The position numbers and the translations under genes are program-made. DNA of 64,000 nt from Lamellibrachia satsuma (taxonomy: Eukaryota; Annelida; Polychaeta; Sabellida; Siboglinidae): NCBI GenBank assembly GCA_033239005.1, contig BSQZ01000010.1:11554001-11618000 (forward strand). Direction: 5' to 3'. The notes under the pieces were generated by a model. It searched no databases and was not told the origin of the DNA. It saw only the letters and a list, made by a program, of their open reading frames with translations. This document shows, piece by piece, positions 10,869-24,400 of this stretch (position 1 is the stretch's first letter; every line of letters begins with the position of its first letter).

Positions 10869-13800
10869 TCAAGCCCTGATAATTATGTGAAAACTCATTT
10901 TATTGTCTTGTATTACATATAGCATAAGTACAACAAGACAAAACAGCAACATAATATTCATTTGCCATAATTTTTTGAACTGGTAACAAAGGAAACCAAT
11001 TGAATTAACAATCATTACCAGTACCTTATTTGCAGCTTCAAGTGAAGTGATCATTTTTTGTAGGTCAGCTTTGTTCATTTCCACTGAAGCAAATTTTGTT
11101 TCGTCTTCCCCTGCCGCATCAATGTCAAGATCAACAGATAGCAGTGGTTCCTGTACCGAGGCGAGCTTGTCACTGGACACGACTAACTGAAAATACATTG
11201 ATACAGAGTGCACTTGAGGAAGATGCTTACCACGTTTTCTCTCTCTCTGCACCAAACGAAAAAAAGTTGATCTAGATCAAGCCTTACCAATGAAGCTTTT
11301 AAAAAAGTCATTAAAATAATAAAACAGTTGACTGAAAATCAACATTTTCCTCTGGCTGATACATGTTTCTCGTCGCTGTTTTGTCAACAGTATTACATAT
11401 TTTATGTGAGTTGACAGTGAAGTATTTACATGCTTCCCCATAGAGATGGACCGTCTACACGCTTAAGAGAGATAGGAATAAGAAAATAAAAATAGCATTA
11501 ACCTGGACAACTGAAGAACCGAGGAAGATAAAAGGAAAAGAGGATGGCCAAATTCAATGTGAAGATGGACTTTTGAAATAAAGAGGAAACAACTGGGATG
11601 GAGTTCTTGTAGGATGGCAGAGAACACGGCTAAAGATCATACAAAATGGTGGAAGTTACTAAGTGACTTTATGCACCAACTAGGGTATGTAGAGAATAAG
11701 TAAGGCCACAGTTTTTTACTTTTAGGTTTACTGATTTTTACAGTCATGTCTAACATCAAAACAAGATTTGTTTTACTGTCACGTCAAACACCGGGGGGGG
11801 GTGAAAAAGATAGAAGATATGCGAAATGGGGAAAAGGGTTAATCCAGGCCAGTTGTTTTTTTTAAAGATTTGGATGGAATATTACAGTGTTTAAGGTAGC
11901 TGGGGTAGCTATTATATGCTTGTCTTGAATTGATTGGTTTCAGTAGAAGTTGTTAAGATAAATTAACCATTTCTTCACAGATTGTATTCCAGATTAATAA
12001 AATTTGCAGTGTTTCATTTATTTGGTTATGTTACAACATTTTTTTTACATTTTTGTAAATGTAAAAAAATAGCCACAAAATGCGAAAATATTTCGTTTTG
12101 AAAAAATCCCCAAAGAAATAAATTACATACATATAAGTATGACAGTTTCACTGATAACTTTAAGACAGATTTTGGTTAACATAAATGAATTATGTCTGCT
12201 ATGCCACCGTGAATGAATTAAGCAAAAGATGAACAACAGCCTAAAGTGTATCTTTGACACAAAGCCTCCACCAATCGTAATTCAATACCGTATTATGTTG
12301 CCTACATGTAAGACGCATTCATACGCCAAATTACAACGTCATAAGTGTTATAAAATAAGAAATTAAGCACCATTTTCTGGTTATTACGCAATCTCAACAA
12401 ATGCTTGTTTTTGTGTCGAAATTTACGGTTTTTAATTGGCGTTTTACGTATTGTTGACAATACATACTGGTCATTTGTAATATTGACATGTCCCCTTAAT
12501 TTGCTACCACAATGGCCCTTGAATTTGTAACGTGTTGTCATTAATGGTATCAGGTTACGCCAGCCAACTGGAAAACACGTGGCAGGGCGCGTTTACAGTC
12601 ATTTTGATTGACCCGTTATCCAGTGGGGTCACCAGGTCACGCATACATTGCCATTTCCATTAGCGTCAAAGACACAATAAACTACGTTAGAGCTGATATA
12701 TGATTTAGTTAGGTAGACATAATACTGATGTGTACTGGAATCACAATAACCAGAAGATATGTTCCGCTTTTATGGTGAACAAATATAGCTGGTTCGAACA
12801 TCATGGCAACATGTCGCCAACACGTCACAGCTTGACCACACCCCGGGGCCTAAAGCTACGCCTTGAAATAGTCCATCTATATTTCATTTTGAAACTGTCA
12901 TGACTATGAAAATCGCTTCTCTTACAGAACATTATTCACATCAATTTTGCATGAGACTGATTATTTGCATAAACAGTTGGAGAACAACGAGTTGTCTGCA
13001 CCGTAATGCGGTACAACACCGTGAAAGGTGCTCCTGGCGTTGTGAATATATTTTCGGTGTCGCAATACTTCTCTGGCTCTGCCATTCGATTTTTGTGAAC
13101 ATTTAATTTTTCCAACATTAGATGTTTTTTAAATAAATTATTCGTAAAAAAATTGTTGCGTGAGAATGTCGGCAGGCTAAAAAAATGCTTTTAATTTTTT
13201 TTAAATTCCCCAAAATGTGGTCGGCGGATCCGTAAACCAGAAAAAAATAAAAACCGTTGCCAAGTAGATCCCAGTTGTGTCTTGCATTTATATGTAAGTA
13301 TCACTTCCAGGTTACTGCCAATAACAAGCTGGTTACACACATAACATCTCTTACCTTTAATTGCCAGTCAAAATCTTTCAGATAGGCTTGTGATATTTCT
13401 GTAGTTTTCTTCACAAGTTGAACTCTTATCTCGTCTCTTCTTATCCAGACTGCATCCCTAACTTCCTTGCTGTATTCTAGTTGCAGAAATTCCAGCTGGC
13501 TAAGAATCTAAAACCCCAAAACGACATGTCATAATAAATACCATGTTTGGGGGTTAGGTTTCTTGATGTGATGAAAACTAAATTGTCTGGTTTCTTAATT
13601 TCTGATATTATTTTAATTAAAGAACAGTCTTTTACTACTGCTATCAAAACATTTGATATATCAATTTAAAATTAACTAAAAGAATTGAAATAAAATTATT
13701 CTGTAGCCAGTGATGTTTGCTGTAATAATTTAACTAATTTACCTAACCATGTTACACTCAAGCTCATATAAATTTTTTTAAATATGGCAACATTTTGCCT

Positions 13801-15197
13801 GAAACGCAGCATTTCCTTACAGTTTCTTTTGTGCAAGCTTTCTTGACAGCATCTCGGCAAAATGTTTTGTAGAAGTCGGTCACTTCCCACCACTCCTCGA
13901 GTCCCCAAACATTGGCAAAGTCTTCATAGCAAGGCGGAGACTTCTCACACAGTGCGTCAATGATACGATGGATGAGCTAAAAAATACGAAAGACCTTGGG
14001 ATCAGATGGTCTATCCTTGAGAACCAGTGGTGATATTGTTTTCACCCCTACAAACATTAAAATGTGGAACTGTCCCAGTTTCCGCAAACAACCACGACAC
14101 GAAATAACACAGTAACTGAAAAGGCTAGGGATATGATACAACATGACCAGAGAATAATACACCAGTCAATTGCATGATACAACCCTGAGCAATGTGCGTC
14201 AGACACACAGGTTCATTGACGTACCCCTGCGTAAAACAATGACGTACCATTGTACGTTTTTGACGTACCCTTGGAGAGAGACATTTTTGATAAACCATTG
14301 CATGCTTCTGACGATTCCATGAGACACATTGCCTGGGTGTCGTGTGGTTCATCATGCAAATCGGGTGTATAAAATGGACTGGATCTGCCAGTCCAATTTA
14401 ATTTACTCAACTCAAAGTTTTTAATTATAATTCTGGTATGTTGCAAGGAGCCAATTGTGGCTATGGTCTACAAAGTGGTGTGTGCACATAAAGTCTATTG
14501 CCTATGCAGGTCGCAGGATAGGGAGCTGACTTTGACTATTGTTCCAGCCCGAAGTTGAGGATACTGAGTTGGTTCCATTGAACTTTTGTCTTTATAAAAT
14601 AAAAATTCCTGAATTGGTCTCTGTGCAGGAACTACAAGAGACCACCTGGAGTTATTGGTCTGTCAACAATATGTAAAACATTTAAGCTGTACTCGTCTTT
14701 TGTTTGGTCTTTGGAAATGAAGAAATTTACCAAGAAGCATGGCCAGCACAGAGCCTTCAACCACTCTGAATACGAATTAAGTCGCTGATATCACAGGCGG
14801 CTATAGCCTATGCTTTTGTAGTCTCTCTTCAGTGACTTCACTGATAACAAACAGTTGGATATTCCCAGTAAATCTGTGTATCAATTGCAAAACTGCAGGT
14901 GTAAATGAAAGCAAAATGTAAACGTGTTTATTCTCCTCCATTAATTACTCATATTAAGCCGTTTGACCGAATGTTTAGGCTTTTAGGGGCGTCGACGTTA
15001 TAAAAATTCTCTATCATCGCCCAACGTCATGGTAAATATATGTGAAATTTGCATAAATATCAATATAAACATGCAACATCCTAAGGCACATAAAATCGAA
15101 TAAACATATATGCATTAAATACCGTTGATATCCTATTTTGGGGGCATTTAGTTAATAATTTAGCTCCATCATTTTGTATCTTGTCTGAATCTTCCAT
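10869..15197 (-). CDS. COMMD8: COMM domain-containing protein 8
   Basis: Four exons on the minus strand: 15197-15123 (start MEDSDKIQNDG), 13976-13821 (LIHRIIDALCEK, DFANVWGLEEWWEV), 13507-13355 (WIRRDEIRVQLVKK, YLKDFDWQLK) and 11186 downward (LVVSSDKLASVQEPLLSVDL, SLEAANKVL). All introns are phase 0 with GT/AG borders. The last two exons form the COMM domain, the beta/helix dimerisation module of the Commander complex, which acts in endosomal recycling and NF-kB regulation. Order, length and motifs match animal COMMD8. The C-terminus is uncertain: after EAANK the family normally ends within about six residues, whereas the frame here stays open to 10869. A very short intron (about 40-45 bp) after 11027 is possible. 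The start codon is 213 bases from that of AGK on the other strand. Confidence 0.88.
10899..10904 (-). terminator. Poly(A) signal of COMMD8
   Basis: Reverse-strand AATAAA at the end of the open COMMD8 terminal exon, about 200 bases before the pogo-like transposon. Confidence 0.55.
11515..11700 (+). mobile_element. LINE ORF2 extreme C-terminal fragment
   Basis: In the plus strand, frame blocks KRKRGWPNSM, RWTFEIKRKQLGWS and TAKDHTKWWKL match the C-terminal tail of many invertebrate LINE polymerases (RGRPK, then W-R-K-E-LG-W and A-DR-W). One in-frame stop is present. It lies inside the last COMMD8 intron in the antisense direction. Confidence 0.55.
11701..13354. other. COMMD8 last intron, remaining part
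   Basis: AT-rich intronic DNA apart from a GC-richer block at 12540-12860; I see no exon, RNA gene or recognisable repeat family in it. Confidence 0.4.
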
Positions 15198-15409
15198 TCT
15201 AAAGAAATGTGGTGCGCATATTTCTGCGCATGTCGCTTATATCTTACATAAATAAGAAGCACTATTTTGAAGAAATAATCACATGCAATTCAATACTGTT
15301 TCAACACTAGTTATTTGTAAATTATGTCTTTTATTAATAAAAAAAAGTCAAATAATATGACATCAATTAAACTTATTTTTTTAACGCTATATGGAGCCTG
15401 AGAAATACG
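15198..15409. promoter_or_regulatory. Probable bidirectional COMMD8/AGK promoter
   Basis: Only 212 bases separate the COMMD8 start codon (15197, minus) from the AGK start codon (15410, plus). Unless both genes use distant non-coding exons, both transcripts must start here. No TATA box is placed convincingly for either side, and the interval is AT-rich rather than a CpG island. The inverted pair TTTCTGCGCATGTCGC / ATGCGCAGAAATATGCGC near 15220-15235 is a short GCGCA-containing palindromic site that could bind an NRF1-like factor (consensus GCGCATGCGC); this is inference. Confidence 0.6.
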
Positions 15410-18400
15410 ATGGCTGCCATCGGAAAGTTTTTCAAAACAATTCGAAATAACTGGAAAAAAAGTGTATTCTTCACATGTGTTGCGGTATATGGTGGGAAGT
15501 TCCTGAATACAAAATACGAGTACGCTATAAGAGTTAAATTTTTTTATTATTCATAGAGGGAAACTGCATGATATCGCTCAGCTGTCATGCTTGATGGGTG
15601 AGCGATATTATGCAATGATTCTCCTAGATGACATGCCTTGGGCTTGGCTCATGGCCATAGGTGGGCTTATTATATTTCAAATGAAAAAAAACAACTATTA
15701 CAATCATTGGTTAACAATGTCTTGAACATTTGGCGAAACACCATCAAACAAGATATGACCTTCAATAAAATGCCAGGCATTGATTTTCATAGAAAGTTAG
15801 TTGCTCATATTTTGGAATCCGCAGGCAAATTTAAGAATCCATACTTTTTCAACAAATATAATGCACTATGTATGTTGCTAAATACTGTGGTTCCTGAATC
15901 CATCACTAGAGGTGTTGCACACACAGTGTGCAGGAAAAGTTATGACAGTGGTGCCACACTGTGGACTGGTCAGAAGTGAGCACATCAGTTTGGCCTGTAA
16001 TCTTAGGCCCTGTAATTTTTGATTATGGGCCAGACCATGGATTAGTGTTTTAGTTACCAGGTAGTTAGTACTGAGATGTATTACTTGAAGAATGTAGCCA
16101 CTGCACCGTGCTCAAGGCTGTTTTCGAACAAACAAAAGCTGGAATGACCACTCGACACAACCCAGAACTGACTCAAGATGGCAGCATTGACTGACCCTTG
16201 GAATCTACCAGTTTAACACTGGATTTATCGTCTTCTAATGTATGGAGTCACACACATTCCTACCTTGGGCTGTATAAGGGGTATGGAGGGGTCTGGAGGG
16301 GTCTGGAGGGTGAAGCAAGGAGTTACAGACTCCCGGGTAAATCAGATTCTGAATAATAATAATAAATATTGGAAACAGACTGCATCAGGGAATGCTTTCC
16401 CAGCAGTTATAAAGAGTCCTTCCAAGAAGCCACTAGGCTCCATAGTACGTTATTTGACTTAATAAGCGTACTGTACTCTTGAAAAAAATTCAAGGAATCT
16501 TTTCTTAAAGCGTACAACAACATTTTTTCTCTAGACAATAAGGTAACTATTTAACACTAGTGGTGTCACTTGGTGACTAGGGTAGAACAACTGAAAAGTG
16601 GTGCCAACTGTTTAACACCAGTTAGTGATACTTTTCAGTTGTTTCACACTAGTCAAATTACAATAATTATGGATCCTGCTGATTAAAAAGGGTGTGTATG
16701 CTAATTAGGGCATGTATGCTTAATATGTTGAATACAGTATTTGTTTTTTGTATATGCCACCAGATGCCTGGCCCCAGTAGCATCGGACCCCAATTTCCAA
16801 TGACACTAAAAATGTATTCTTGAGGGTGAAGGTGGTTTTCATTAGTAGTCAACCATCTATCAGGGAGAATGACCACAGGTAAATCTAACCACAAATATGA
16901 AAACTGATACACATTTCCATGGAGAGCAAACTGCCACAATAAGAATGCACATCAACATTGAAAGAAGAGGAAAGTAATATTAATGAGGTGTTGAGAATGT
17001 GACTTCATGCAAGTAATATTAAGTGAATACCTATTAAAAAAGCAAGTACTTATTCATCTTTTTTGCCTAGAGCCCATTATGTTGACATGTCAATTTGAAT
17101 CCTTCAGTATCATGATCTAACATTTGTCTTTTGAGAATTTAGTAAACTTCCCACTTAAACAGTTGCATATCATAGCATATTTAAAAACAGATACCATTGT
17201 ATGCTGTTAAAGTTTTCATTATGAAAGGTATTCCTTTTTACAAAAAATACCATCCTAGTCTGATATGTTTGGCTCATAAAGAAATTGGTTGCTTAAGAGC
17301 TTGTGTCTATGAATTTAACTGGCATTGTATCTGCTAATTGGCTGACCATTTAAATTCTATGGCGACTTGTAGAAGTAACTGGTATTGTGTGATCATGAAT
17401 ATGATGTGATCTTTTGTTATTTTCAGAGAGAGCCTGATCAGACGAGCATATTGCCTTGAAGCACTGGTGTGTTTTATTTACATTTTGTGTTATTGCATAT
17501 ACCTCTGTCGGAGATTATTTCTCTATGTAGAATAATCCATAATTATCATACGTGGCTTATTGTATGATTTCATCGCCAAAAAATATGTAGAATATAAATA
17601 CAGTGTGAGAATAACCACATCATTTCCAGTCAACCAGCATAAGTTGATAAAGACCATAGACCATATTCATCCTATTAAGCGTACAGTATGCCTGAAAAAA
17701 AATTAGATGCAGAAAAAGTCGTATTATATTTTTCTCAAAATCCGTGTAAAAAAAGATGAAGTTTTTCTACCAGGGGCACCACTGTTATTAATCTACCAGA
17801 TGGTACTATGGTTGGCATCACAACAAAACTTGGCAAATGGCATCCGTTGAGATCTGCGTATTGCTCTGAATTGGAAACTTACACATTTTGGACAACTATC
17901 TGTGGTTACCATGTATTTAAAACTAAGTATAAGTGAAACATTGGAGAAAAGTTAGCAGTGGCAAACATTCAGCTTGACAGATGTGCATTATCTATTCTAA
18001 AACTTAGTAAAAGACTGGCTGTGATACAGACGCTGATACAGTTATAATCAACCATGTGCTCCGTGTGGGACAGCGAAAAACTCGGGCAGGACACAATGGA
18101 AATTACTGTAAAGAAATGCAATGGGACCTCTGTTGTCACTGAACCATGAAAAGAAATGGGAATGTATGCTTATTAGGGCATATATGTACAATAGGTCGAA
18201 TACGTTACCTGTAAGGACATTAAGCCTAATGATGTATTTGTATGATATTACTGTAGCACTAACAGACAATTTTCTTTAAAACTTTGTTAATAAAGAAAGT
18301 TCTGAAGAAGTACACTACAACAAAAAGAATGAAGGGTAGAAATAATTAAATTGAATGTGAAAGCAAAAATATTGGATTTGCTTAAAGAAATATGGCAACG

Positions 18401-21400
18401 AACCCCTGAAGACTGGAGAACGAGCACGGCGCGTTACAGTGTTCCTCAACCCTGCAGCATCTGGAGGGTAGGTCACAGCATGGGGTTTAAAACATTGTAA
18501 TCTTTTGATTATCAGAATATCTGTTGTTTGATTAAAAAAAAATTGTAGCCTTCTCGTGAATGCCACGTTTTTTTAAGAGATTGCAAAAATCTCCTGGTGA
18601 AAAGTGGAACTTAGTGGACAAAGAAGCCATTGACTTTTTGTGAATCCAAAAATCCTGATTACTCTATTTGAAGCTGCAGTCACACAGTTGAATAGTTTTG
18701 TCCCCTCAGAGTAATAGGCAGACTACCATGGCTGAACAGTTCTGCCCGATGCAGTAAGTCCACGCAACAGAATATTAATATCCATGTAGTTTTTAGACCT
18801 TCTGTGATAATAAATAAAATTTTAATTCATCAAAACTCATGTCTCTCTTGGATTTGTGTAAATGTGATTTGCTGGAAATGGAGAATGTTGATTTTGCTTT
18901 CAGGAAAGGCAAGGCCCTGTTTGAGAAGAATGCTGCGCCACTGTTGTATATGGCAGGACTTGATGTCACTGTAATTAAGGTATGAACTCACATTAGGAAA
19001 CTGTGCTCTCCATAGTGTTGTGTATTTCTTCATCGTGAGAACATAAAATATTTCCTTCTATCTATCCTACAATGTTGCCACATGCGAGCTCTAATTTTTA
19101 GGAAACGCGTTCCTTGAATGATTAATGAAACAGTCTCTGTCTTCTTCTTCTGTCCTCTTGTGCCAGGACAGAAACTATTGCCATACTAAGACTATATGTT
19201 CCTTGAACGATTAATGAAACAGTCTCTGTCTTGAGTGTCTTCTTCTTCTGTCCTCTTGTGCCAGGACAGAAACTATTGCCATACTAAGACTATCTGTTCC
19301 TTGAACGATTAATGAAACAGCCTCTGTCTTGAGTGTCTTCTTCTTCTGTCCTCTTGTGCCTGGACAGAAACTCTTGTCATACTAAGACTATATGTTCCTT
19401 GAACGATTAATGAAACAGCCTCTGTCTTGAGTGTCTTCTTCTTCTGTCCTCTTGTGCCAGGACAGAAACTATTGCCATACTAAGACTATATGTTCCTTGA
19501 ACGATTAATGAAACAGTCTCTGTCTTGAGTGTCTTCTTCTTCTGTCCTCTTGTGCCAGGACAGAAACTGTTGCCATACTAAGACTGTATGTTCCTTGAAT
19601 GATTAATGAAACAGCCTCTGTCTTGAGTTTCTTCTTCTTCTGTCTTCTTGTGCCAGGACAGAAACTATTGCCATACTAAGACTATATGTTCCTTGAATGA
19701 TTAATGAAACAGTCTCTGTCTTGAGTGTCTTCTTCTTCTGTCTTCTTGTGCCAGGACAGAAACTATTGCCATACTAAGACTATATGTTCCTTGAATGATT
19801 AATGAAACAGTCTCTGTCTTGAGTGTCTTCTTCTTCTGTCTTCTTGTGCCAGGACAGAAACTATTGCCATACTAAGACTATATGTTCCTTGAATGATTAA
19901 TGAAACAGTCTCTGTCTTGAGTGTCTTCTTCTTCTGTCTTCTTGTGCCAGGACAGAAACTATTGCCATACTAAGACTATATGTTCCTTGAATGATTAATG
20001 AAACAGTCTCTGTCTTGAGTGTCTTCTTCTGTCTTCTTGTGCCAGGACAGAAACTATTGCCATACTAAGACTGTATGTTCCTTGAATGATTAATGAAACA
20101 GTCTCTGTTTTGAGTGTCTTCTTCTTCTGTCCTTTTGTGCCAGGATAGAAACTATTGCCATACTAAGACTATATGTGCGCCATAAATTATTGTCTCTTAT
20201 CGAAGTGTTGTAAATAATCTAGCAGCCCCTTGTTCAATTTCCAACATTGAAGGTGCAGAGTCTCATTCTTTTTATCACAAAAATTATTAGACTTTATTCT
20301 GTTAACATTAAGGTACAAACATACAAGATCAGGGAAACTCCTTTTATAAATGCATCTTAAATTTCCTGACCTTGTATTGCAGACGGAATATGAAGGTCAA
20401 GCAAAACATTACATGGACGTCCTTGACAACACGGATGCTGTGGTCGTTGCTGGAGGAGATGGAACATTATCAGAGGTATGAGGATCTAGCTCACTCTCGC
20501 TCAGTGCTAGACAATTTGATACCTGGACAATTTGACAAATGCTATTTCATACAAGTGTGGCTTTTGTCCTACCCACTACTTTGTATAGCAAGATCGTATG
20601 TCCAAGTAATAAGTAACTAAACTAAGAATCCACTGATCTCTTGTGTGCGGTGTTCCTTGCCTTTCTACATGAATATGTACCTCAGTGTTGTTTGTGAGGG
20701 TTTTCAGTGCTCAAATTACTATATTTTTAGCCACATAAAAACGTTCTGTAATAAGTGTAGGTGAATATGTGTAGCAATTAGAACACTTGCCTCTCGTGTA
20801 AAAAAAATCATACATCAATGTTTTTTTGTTTCCACAAAACATCTAGTATCACCATTCAGTATATACTGCCTTAGTTCACTCAACATGGATGTACGTCATC
20901 ATATGGGCAAGAACAAAACCTCATATCCTGTGTTTATATTCCCTTCACAGGGAAAGGGTATCCATTTGTTTCAGTAGCTTTTTGATGTCGCCTTAAACAA
21001 TGGTTTAAGCCATGTAACCATGTTTGAATTGTCACATCCATTACATGGTTTTGAGTTTTGATGATCATTTATATTAGTGACTGGTCACAAATATTATTCT
21101 CTGATGTGGTAAATTTACTATTAACAAATTGTAGTTGATTGATATTTTGTCTTTTCCAGGTGGTCACAGGACTTCTCAGGAAATGTGGTGAGGTAAGTTA
21201 TGAGGGGATGGAAGTTCTAGAGCGACCATCATCATCATCATCATCATCACCATCATCATGCCAGTGCTGATATAGTCTCATCCTATTTTACATTGTGTGA
21301 AGTGTTCAGATGATTATTCATTTTGTTTAAAAGAAATAACTCCTGTGGTTGTCCTATGTTTCATCCTAGTTTCCCTGTCCACTTCTTTTATTGTCAAGTA

Positions 21401-24400
21401 ACTGTTCTTCATCTTCAGTAAGTTGCTGGGTTGGATTACATGGACTGCTAACATCTCGTTAGTGTATTAATTAAAGCTCCTGCATTTTTTCACATGTCTC
21501 ATTTGACAATGCTGTTTTAATAATAGTAGCAGGACTAAATAAGAAAGTAATACTAATGGCACATCAGACACAATCAATATATGGACACGAAGCATATGCT
21601 TCAGTGCTTAACTCTCAAAACTGTGCCAGTACACAATGCACAGGAAAATGATTGGTTGTTGTTGTTAAAACTTAAAACACCATAAAATGCTGTAACAGTT
21701 TTAAATAATTTTATCATAGTTTTTCTACAGATTTTTACAGAACAGATGACTCTTGTTTGTGATATGTAATGTAGCTGATTGTACTGCAGAGCAACATGTC
21801 AGATGTTGTGCTTATTAAAATGCCGATTTAGTAAAATAATGTACTGTACTTGTGTTTGTTGTTCTTCTTCACATGTCGTCTCTGTCTGGTTGCAGGAGAA
21901 GTGTAGACTTCCCATTGGAATTGTTCCTGTGGGAGCCACAAATTCACTCGCAAAAATATTGTTTGGCAAAGACGACTCAAACGTCAGGTATGACACAGAG
22001 TTGTTTATTCAGATGTCTGAATCCGACATCTGGTATGACACATACTTGTTTATTCAGATGTCTGAATCCGACATCTGGTACATCAGAGTTGTTTATTCAG
22101 ATGTCTGAATCCGACATCTGGTACATCAGAGTACATCATAGTTGTTTATTCAGATGTCTGAATTCCACATCTGTTAGGACACAGAGTTGTTTATTCAGAT
22201 GTCTGAATCAGACATCTGGTACATCATAGTTGTTTATTCAGATGTCTGAATTCCACATCTGTTAGGACACAGAGTTGTTTATTCAGATGTCTGAATCAGA
22301 CATCTGGTACGTCAGAGTTGTTTATTCAGATGTCTGAATTCCACATCTGGTAGGACACAGAGTTGTTTATTCAGATGTCTGAATCAGACATCTGGTACAT
22401 CATAGTTGTTTATTCAGATGTCTGAATTCCACATCTGTTAGGACACAGAGTTGTTTATTCAGATGTCTGAATCAGACATCTGGTACATCAGAGTTGTTTA
22501 TTCAGATGTCTGAATTCCACATCTGGTAGGACACAGAGTTGTTTATTCAGATGTCTGAATCAGACATCTGGTACATCAGAGTTGTTTATTCAGATGTCTG
22601 AATCAGACATCTGTTAGGACACAGAGTTGTTTGTTGTTTATGTCACAGTTGATGAGATGATATTATTTCCTTTGCAGGTGGATGGCTGATGCAGCAATGT
22701 CAGTGATCAAAGGCACCACAAAAGACGTTGATGTTCTCTTTATAAAGGTTGTTAAGTCAATTACTGTTTCTTGACACACTGTGTGTTAAATTTTATACAG
22801 ATATTTGAAGTAATTTTTTTTTAAGCTATATTTATATTATTTATAAACGTTTTCTTTACAATTATTTTAAGTCTTGGGCCAACGTGAAGACCAGTTTAGG
22901 TCTGGGTGAAAATATGTTTATTTCAAATTGAATATGGAAACAGATTGTTCTTGTTTCATGAAATATTTATTTGCTTTAACATCTTTTGATTCAGAACATT
23001 ACCATGCTAATTCATTTCCTATTACTGTGTCGTTATAATTGCCATCACTGTTTTTATGATAACATAAATTGTTTGCCAAAAATCCTTTCATTGTGCCAAC
23101 ACATTTGATGAACATTTTTACCTAAAATATTATGGAACAACAGTTTCCAAGATAAAACTAGATATGTCTACTAACTTGCTGTCGGAACATTATCTGTGGT
23201 ATAGAAGCAGGTTAGTGTTCTGCAGACAGAACTGTGAAGCGCCTTCCCAGTCGAGGGAGTGAATCTCTTGAGTTATTCTGCCTGACTGATGATGAATATG
23301 TTTTTCAGGGAGAGGGAGAAGAGAAGAATGTGTATGCCCTGTCAGGGATAGAGTGGGGAGCGTATAAAGATGCGGAACATGCCAAGAAAAGGTGACCATT
23401 GGTTGATTGCTGTGTTATTTAGATGCTTTCGTGTCACTGTATTGAGAGCTGTTCTTTTAAAATTGTTTCTCTCTTGTGCTTTCTAACAGTGACTGTAAAA
23501 ATAATGTTTGGAGACATGACAAAGATAATACATTTAAGGACTGATGATGATAATAATATGATAGTTTAGGATAATGAATGTAGAGGGATCGAGATATATG
23601 TATAAGTGAATTCGATGATGGAAAAACTATTGTCAGGAAAATTCAGCAAGTCCGAATTGTTTAATCGATACTGCATTCAAAACATACATTTATATTTGAT
23701 TACTCTTTGACCATGAAAACATAAGACACATTTACAATTCTATCTTGAACACTTAGACAAATGATAATGTGATATATCATCACATAAATTATATTTTGTG
23801 CAATGACACAGTCCTGTGGCTGTTTCAGGTACTGGTACTTCGGGCCACTGAAGCATCGTCTCACCTACATGCTGCCCTCTACGAGGCAGTGGCCACCTGT
23901 GATCAGTGCCAACCTCGCATTTACCCCGCCGTGTCTGGGATGCTCCAAATGTTACACCCCGCCCCCAAAGGTGACGTGGAAATGGTGGCATATCTTCCTC
24001 CAACCCCACCGGGAAGGTTAGTCTGAATCACATGGTTTGTTTTGACTTACTTGTTCACATCGCCATTTTATTTTGGTTGAAATCTGCAAATTTTACTTGA
24101 AATTCTGTGTAAATTCATTAAAAATTTCATTCATATAATTGATCTATAACATTAAGATTTCGATCAAGAGTTGCCACCTATAAGGCTAATTTAATAGTTT
24201 GTCTGATGATTTCACTAAGACTAAATAAAAATTTTTTACAAGTTAGCTAGCGTGTTGTAGTGCATGGATTCTACCGATAGTTAGGTTAAACTTTTCACAA
24301 AAATGAGTCAAATTGAGGAGGGAGATTTAAAAGTGAGAGGCTTGTTTTTACAGTGCAGCAGAAAGATTACTCTGACGTCGACAATCCAGAGTGCGGAAAA

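Noticed and set aside
15638..15979. 113-codon ORF in AGK intron 1
   Set aside because: No recognised domain, no splice-site support, inside an intron of a complete gene model.
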